18,165 bases of DNA, from assembly GCA_040374085.1 (NCBI GenBank), contig JBEIVB010000050.1, positions 1-18,165 of the forward strand. The letters are read 5' to 3'. A program made the position numbers and the translations under genes. This document shows positions 15,158 to 18,165 of this stretch, piece by piece (within the stretch, counting starts at the first letter, position 1; every line of letters starts with the position of its first letter). The DNA comes from JBEIVB01 sp040374085. GTDB lineage: Bacteria; Bacteroidota; Bacteroidia; UBA4408. The notes under the pieces are model-generated. The model was not told the DNA's origin, searched no databases, and worked only from the letters and a program-made list of their open reading frames with translations.

Positions 15158-15307
15158 TCAATCTTTAAGAACTTGCATCAAAACCGTGTTGGTTAACGAT
15201 ACAATGTCGCTTTGCATCAACCTTTTTACCTTGCCTTCGAAAATACCTCTTTCAAACTCTAGCCGTTGCAAAGATTCGATGAATAGGTAAAAAGTTAGGT
15301 TAAGCAT
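15158..15307 (-). CDS. Possible small protein, 49 residues, upstream of the H-NOX gene
   Basis: From the ATG at 15307 the frame runs 49 codons to TGA. The product (MLNLTFYLFIESLQRLEFER... ending VLMQVLKD) has a balanced composition with alternating hydrophobic and charged residues, suggesting two amphipathic helices. I recognise no family. The frame stays open upstream past the ATG. A second ATG at 15357 starts MAAQRDLFF in another frame, and one extra T in the T8 run (plus-strand A8, 15331-15338) would join the two into a 66-residue protein. It lies 97 bases ahead of the H-NOX start on the same strand. It may be a real small gene, a frameshifted remnant, a sequencing error, or chance. Confidence 0.3.
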   Translation of the reverse strand: MLNLTFYLFIESLQRLEFERGIFEGKVKRLMQSDIVSLTNTVLMQVLKD

Positions 15308-15368
15308 CTCTTTTGGCCTCCCGTCTGTACAAAAAAAAGATCTCGCTGTGCTGCCATGAGAAATCCTT

Positions 15369-15387
15369 AAAACGCCCTCGTATGGCG
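15369..15387 (-). terminator. Weak terminator-like hairpin in the H-NOX upstream region
   Basis: On the minus strand CGCC-ATACGAG-GGCG is followed by TTTT. An alternative pairing, GCCC with GGGC, overlaps it. It lies about 500 bases after hom and 310 before the H-NOX start, so it could end upstream read-through or act as a leader attenuator. Confidence 0.3.
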
Positions 15388-15685
15388 GGCATTAAAGAAA
15401 ACTAAACTCCTGAAAACCAAAAAAAAGACGATGGAGCCGTGTATTGGAAAGACCAAGAAATGGAGTTGATGCAAATTAGGGCATTAGTCGAGGCTATAAT
15501 GAGTTTCGACTGGTACATAGCACCTAATCTTTGGCAAAGGCTGTTCAGCAGCCAATACCGGCAAGAAAGGCGATCACGAGAATTACATCAAAAGCGCACA
15601 TGAATTTAAAAAAACAGCAACCGTGCATGTATAACAATTGGTTAATCCTGATGCGCACACATAGCAGCACGGAAGCCTGAAGAGG

Positions 15686-15706
15686 AATAAAACCACCTAA
15701 AAGTGG
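15686..15706 (-). terminator. Weak terminator candidate for the metY-metX-hom operon
   Basis: On the minus strand CCACT-TTTA-GGTGG (one G-U pair) is followed by TTTTATT. It lies about 195 bases past the hom stop codon. The stem is short, so the call is tentative. Confidence 0.3.
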
Positions 15707-15901
15707 AGTTATGGAAAATCACGTGAAAACGTTTTTATGTAATATCCTGATTGTATAAAGTAAAAAAAAACGCCTGAATGCAACATCATAGACATCATAT
15801 AGTTCCACAGAGGATGCATGCACAGCATCTCTCCCATTCACAATCATTCAAACAGAACAGATGAGCAACATCCTATTGGAGATAAAAACGTGAAGAATGC
15901 A

Positions 15902-17086
15902 CTACGCCATAAGTTCGGCAACAAAAATTCGGTTGTCGCGAATGATCTGTGCCGTCTGTTGCAAATCGGAAAGTCCAATGACGCCCACGCGATAACAAAA
16001 CCCTTCCGATCGAAACTCCTCTAAAATGGAGGAAAGTGGAACCGAATCTAGGATTGAACTTGTGCTGCTGCTCAAATAAATGCGCAGGTGGATGCGTTCC
16101 GAATAAAATAATTTTTGTTGCTGATGAGCCTTTTGATTGCGGTATGCGTAACCAAACGATAGAGCGGAAAGATCGGAAAGAACAGCAGCACCTGTGGGTA
16201 AACTTCCGGCGCCCTTGCCAACAAAAAATTGCGATCCTGAAAACTGACCTTCCACCATCACGCCATTAAATTCATTGTCCACTTCAGCAAGTGGATGCTC
16301 TATGGGAATAAATTTGGGAATCACATACGCACTAATGGTGTGATCCGCCAAGCGTTGAACGGTGGGTACCAACTTAATTTTATACCTATGCTGACGTCCA
16401 TATTCAAGATCGGCCCTCTTAAGTGTGGTTATGCCAAAGCGAGGAATTGAACTTGCCTTCAGGTATATACCGAAACCGTGCAAGGCCAAAATCAAAGTTT
16501 TATAAAGCGGATCAAATGCTTCCACATCACTTTCCGGATTCGATTCGGCAAATCCCATCTCCTGAGCATCACGCAGGGCATCCTCAAAATCAAGATTTAC
16601 CTCAGCTAATTTGGTGAGTATGTAATTGGTGGTTCCATTAAAAATACCCGATAGTTTACTCAGCTCCTCATTGGCAAAAGACTCCTCCAAGGTTCTGATG
16701 ATGGGAATGCTGCCGCAGGCAGCTGCTTCGTAGAGCAAACTCACCGAATGCTCATTGGCCAGCCCAAGCAATTCCTCAAGGTTCAAGGCCAACATCTTTT
16801 TATTGGCGGTAACCACATGCTTCCCCCGCTTTATGGCACTGCTGACTATTTCAAAGGCTTGATCGGCATCGTCGATCAACTCCACCACCACCTGAATTTG
16901 CTCGTTGTTCAGAACATCATCTTTGTCAAAAGAGAAATGCTCCAATCCAATAGGCCGAGGTTTGTTTTGGTGTTTTACCACAATCGTTTCGACTTTGCAC
17001 GTAAAGCCTGTGCTGTGTTGCAAGGCGTGATAAAGCCCCTGGCCGACACAGCCAAAGCCAAACAATCCAATTTTAAGATCTTTCAT
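15902..17086 (-). CDS. hom: Homoserine dehydrogenase
   Basis: The product is 394 residues. It reduces aspartate semialdehyde to homoserine with NAD(P)H, at the branch to threonine and methionine. Visible features are the N-terminal nucleotide-binding 'GLFGFGCVGQG' (7-17), 'VVTANKKML' (91-99) with a catalytic lysine, 'YEAAACGSIPIIRTL' (119-133), 'GIFNGTTNYILTKL' (147-160), the D192-PLY-K196 catalytic pair in 'ESDVEAFDPLYKTL', and 'GKGAGSLPTGAAVLSDL' (290-306). There is no fused aspartokinase. The last 65 or so residues ('RIHLRIYLSS...YRVGVIGLSD...FVAELMA') look like a short ACT-like regulatory segment, suggesting end-product feedback; this is inference. The ATG overlaps the metX stop by 4 bases, so homoserine production is coupled to its acetylation. 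Confidence 0.95.
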   Translation of the reverse strand: MKDLKIGLFGFGCVGQGLYHALQHSTGFTCKVETIVVKHQNKPRPIGLEHFSFDKDDVLNNEQIQVVVELIDDADQAFEIVSSAIKRGKHVVTANKKMLALNLEELLGLANEHSVSLLYEAAACGSIPIIRTLEESFANEELSKLSGIFNGTTNYILTKLAEVNLDFEDALRDAQEMGFAESNPESDVEAFDPLYKTLILALHGFGIYLKASSIPRFGITTLKRADLEYGRQHRYKIKLVPTVQRLADHTISAYVIPKFIPIEHPLAEVDNEFNGVMVEGQFSGSQFFVGKGAGSLPTGAAVLSDLSALSFGYAYRNQKAHQQQKLFYSERIHLRIYLSSSTSSILDSVPLSSILEEFRSEGFCYRVGVIGLSDLQQTAQIIRDNRIFVAELMA

Positions 17087-18051
17087 GAGTGATGTTTGTT
17101 GGAACGTAAAAACGATGAAACGATTTTGTTGATTTTGGTGGATTCCGTCAGAAAGCCATCGTGACCGTATTCGGAATCCATAACGGTGAGCAAAGCATCG
17201 GGAAGATGATTGGCCAGAAACTGCAATTCGCTCACCGGAAACAAAAGATCGGAGGAAATGCCAATTACCAGAGCTCTTATGCGAATTCGCCGGAGAACCT
17301 TCACCAATTCCCCCCTTCCTCGACCCAGGTTATGACTGTCCATTGCCCTGCTGAGCATGAGATAAGATTCGGAATCGAAGCGCCTTTTCAATTTCTCTGC
17401 CTGATAACGTTGATATCCAGCAGAACCATAACCGTTGAGTTTTTCATAATCCTCCACTTTCTCAGTAAGCTGATACATGGCATAGTTTCGGTAGCTGAGC
17501 ATGGCAATGGCGCGTGCCGCTTTAATGCCGTCATCCGCTGAAGCTTCCATGCACAAGCGCTGAGCTTCGTTGAAGGCTATGCCCCATGCAGAGTGACGGG
17601 CATTGGTAGCAAGCAATACAAGGTTCTCGATGGCGTCGGTTTTTTGATGGGCTATTTCCAATGCTATTTGTCCACCCTGTGACCCGCCGATGAGCATGAA
17701 AATGGACTCCACACCCAAATGCTGCATCAGCAGCAGATGCGTTTTCGCAATATCTCGGGTGCTGATGAGGGGCAGGTCTGGAGAAGTACGTTCGAATGTT
17801 GTACCATAACAAGAACCCATATTATTGGCACAAACAATGAAATACTTCTCCGGATCCAACGCCTTGCCCGGGCCAAAAATCCCATTCCACCAGTCCGAAA
17901 CATCCGAATTGGCCGTTAGGGCATGGCAGACCCAAACTACCGGCCGCTTGTTGCTCTGCACACCAAAGCTGTGGTAGGCAATAATGAGGTTCTGAATGAT
18001 GTCGCCGCTCTCCAGCTCAAAGTCGCCTTGGGTCTGAACGTACTCGATCAT
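17083..18051 (-). CDS. metX: Homoserine O-acetyltransferase
   Basis: The product is 322 residues, an alpha/beta-hydrolase-fold acyltransferase that activates homoserine (normally with acetyl-CoA) for sulfhydrylation in methionine synthesis. Visible features are the oxyanion segment 'VCHALTANSDVSDWW' (41-55), 'NNMGSCYGTT' (76-85), the nucleophile elbow 'GGSQGGQIALE' with S124, and the catalytic 'SSDLLFP' D268 and 'YGHDGFL' H297. It is somewhat short for the family, but all catalytic residues are present. It lies between metY and hom with 4-base ATGA overlaps at both ends, which agrees with the acetyl (not succinyl) route using direct sulfhydrylation. Acyl-donor choice in MetX-fold enzymes is not certain from fold alone. 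Confidence 0.93.
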   Translation of the reverse strand: MIEYVQTQGDFELESGDIIQNLIIAYHSFGVQSNKRPVVWVCHALTANSDVSDWWNGIFGPGKALDPEKYFIVCANNMGSCYGTTFERTSPDLPLISTRDIAKTHLLLMQHLGVESIFMLIGGSQGGQIALEIAHQKTDAIENLVLLATNARHSAWGIAFNEAQRLCMEASADDGIKAARAIAMLSYRNYAMYQLTEKVEDYEKLNGYGSAGYQRYQAEKLKRRFDSESYLMLSRAMDSHNLGRGRGELVKVLRRIRIRALVIGISSDLLFPVSELQFLANHLPDALLTVMDSEYGHDGFLTESTKINKIVSSFLRSNKHHS

Positions 18052-18165
18052 GCGGATGCCGCTGCTAAAGCCTGAAGCACATCTGCATAGAGGTCGTCAA
18101 AATGCTCAATGCCCACAGATATGCGCACCTGTCCGGGTCGTACGCCTGCCAACAGCTGCTCTTCC
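18048..18165 (-). CDS. metY: O-acetylhomoserine aminocarboxypropyltransferase, C-terminal end only (partial)
   Basis: Only the last 38 codons are in the window; the gene enters from the right edge. The visible sequence 'EEQLLAGVRPGQVRISVGIE' followed by 'HFDDLYADVLQALAAA' is the characteristic C-terminus of Cys/Met-metabolism PLP enzymes, where 'R-x-S-V-G-I-E' contributes the carboxylate-binding arginine. The TGA stop overlaps the metX ATG (ATGA). With metX and hom directly downstream, the best reading is O-acetylhomoserine sulfhydrylase. Cystathionine gamma-synthase or another family member cannot be excluded from this fragment. Confidence 0.8.
   Translation of the reverse strand, partial: EEQLLAGVRPGQVRISVGIEHFDDLYADVLQALAAASA

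Larger units (their letters stand above)
15061..15901. other. 841-base spacer between hom and the H-NOX operon
   Basis: No long gene is present. Minus-strand segment 15158-15357 may hold a small or frame-broken gene, listed separately. Two hairpin/T-run structures lie at 15369-15387 and 15686-15706. A plus-strand frame at 15406-15603 is open for about 65 codons but has no convincing start or family. A/T runs are common, including a run of nine As near 15762. The promoter of the H-NOX operon should lie here; I could not find a good TAnnTTTG match with a proper upstream element (TAGAGTTTG near 15260 is one base too long). Confidence 0.5.

Noticed and set aside
15406..15603. Plus-strand open frame, about 65 codons, with an ATG at 15460 (MELMQIRALVEAIMSFDWYI...)
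   Set aside because: The composition is protein-like, but there is no ribosome site, no recognisable family, and it is opposite in strand to everything else; chance is likely at this length.
15547..15603. Minus-strand signal-peptide-like stretch (MCAFDVILVIAFLAGIGC, then a stop and TAFAKD)
   Set aside because: It resembles the start of a lost secreted-protein gene, but it stops after 18 codons and nothing downstream continues it in any frame.
15721..15740. ACGT-GAAA-ACGT followed by TTTTT on the plus strand
   Set aside because: The stem has only 4 bp with two weak A-T pairs, and no plus-strand gene precedes it.
1..18165. CRISPR arrays, tRNA/rRNA genes, insertion sequences and phage genes
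   Set aside because: I saw no regularly spaced repeats, tRNA-like cloverleaf with CCA context, transposase or integrase motif, or terminal inverted repeats anywhere in the window.

Overview
The window comes from a Bacteroidota chromosome, probably Flavobacteriales or a near relative. Three secreted proteins carry type IX secretion (T9SS) C-terminal sorting domains, one of them the CHU_C / gliding-motility type. Intergenic leaders are A-rich with few strong Shine-Dalgarno sites. Histidine kinase, response regulator and SpoIIE phosphatase sequences are of the kind common in this phylum. Every supported gene lies on the minus strand, so transcription runs from high to low coordinates.

Layout, in order of transcription. 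(a) 18165-15902: a methionine/threonine branch operon, metY (3' end only), metX and hom, joined by 4-base stop/start overlaps. (b) 15901-15061: an 841-base spacer with candidate terminators and a possible small gene whose frame is broken at a run of eight Ts. (c) 15060-9609: a compact four-gene sensory operon. It encodes a stand-alone H-NOX haem protein, a GAF-HNOBA-PAS-PAS-PAS histidine kinase, a single-domain response regulator and a REC-PAS-SpoIIE/PP2C phosphatase. (d) 9608-9109: a spacer with two hairpin/T-run structures and a strong hairpin just upstream of the next gene. (e) 9078-6085: two T9SS-sorted secreted proteins of unknown function, then a small SRPBCC-fold protein (5979-5515). 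(f) 5237-1998: a three-gene glycan operon, glycosyltransferase, NAD-dependent sugar epimerase, glycosyltransferase. (g) 1900-914: another T9SS-sorted protein. (h) 629-1: an MbnP-like secreted copper-binding-domain protein that runs off the window.

The most notable system is (c). The H-NOX protein has the proximal histidine, the conserved proline and the YxSxR haem motif, but lacks the distal tyrosine of oxygen-binding H-NOX proteins, so it is predicted to prefer NO. The kinase encoded 4 bases downstream carries an HNOBA domain plus signalling helix, the module that follows H-NOX inside animal soluble guanylyl cyclase. The locus therefore looks like a split guanylyl-cyclase sensor front end wired to a two-component relay. 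Its only visible output is a phosphorylation-controlled Ser/Thr phosphatase, not a DNA-binding or c-di-GMP protein. This reading rests on sequence motifs and gene order; no database search was possible.
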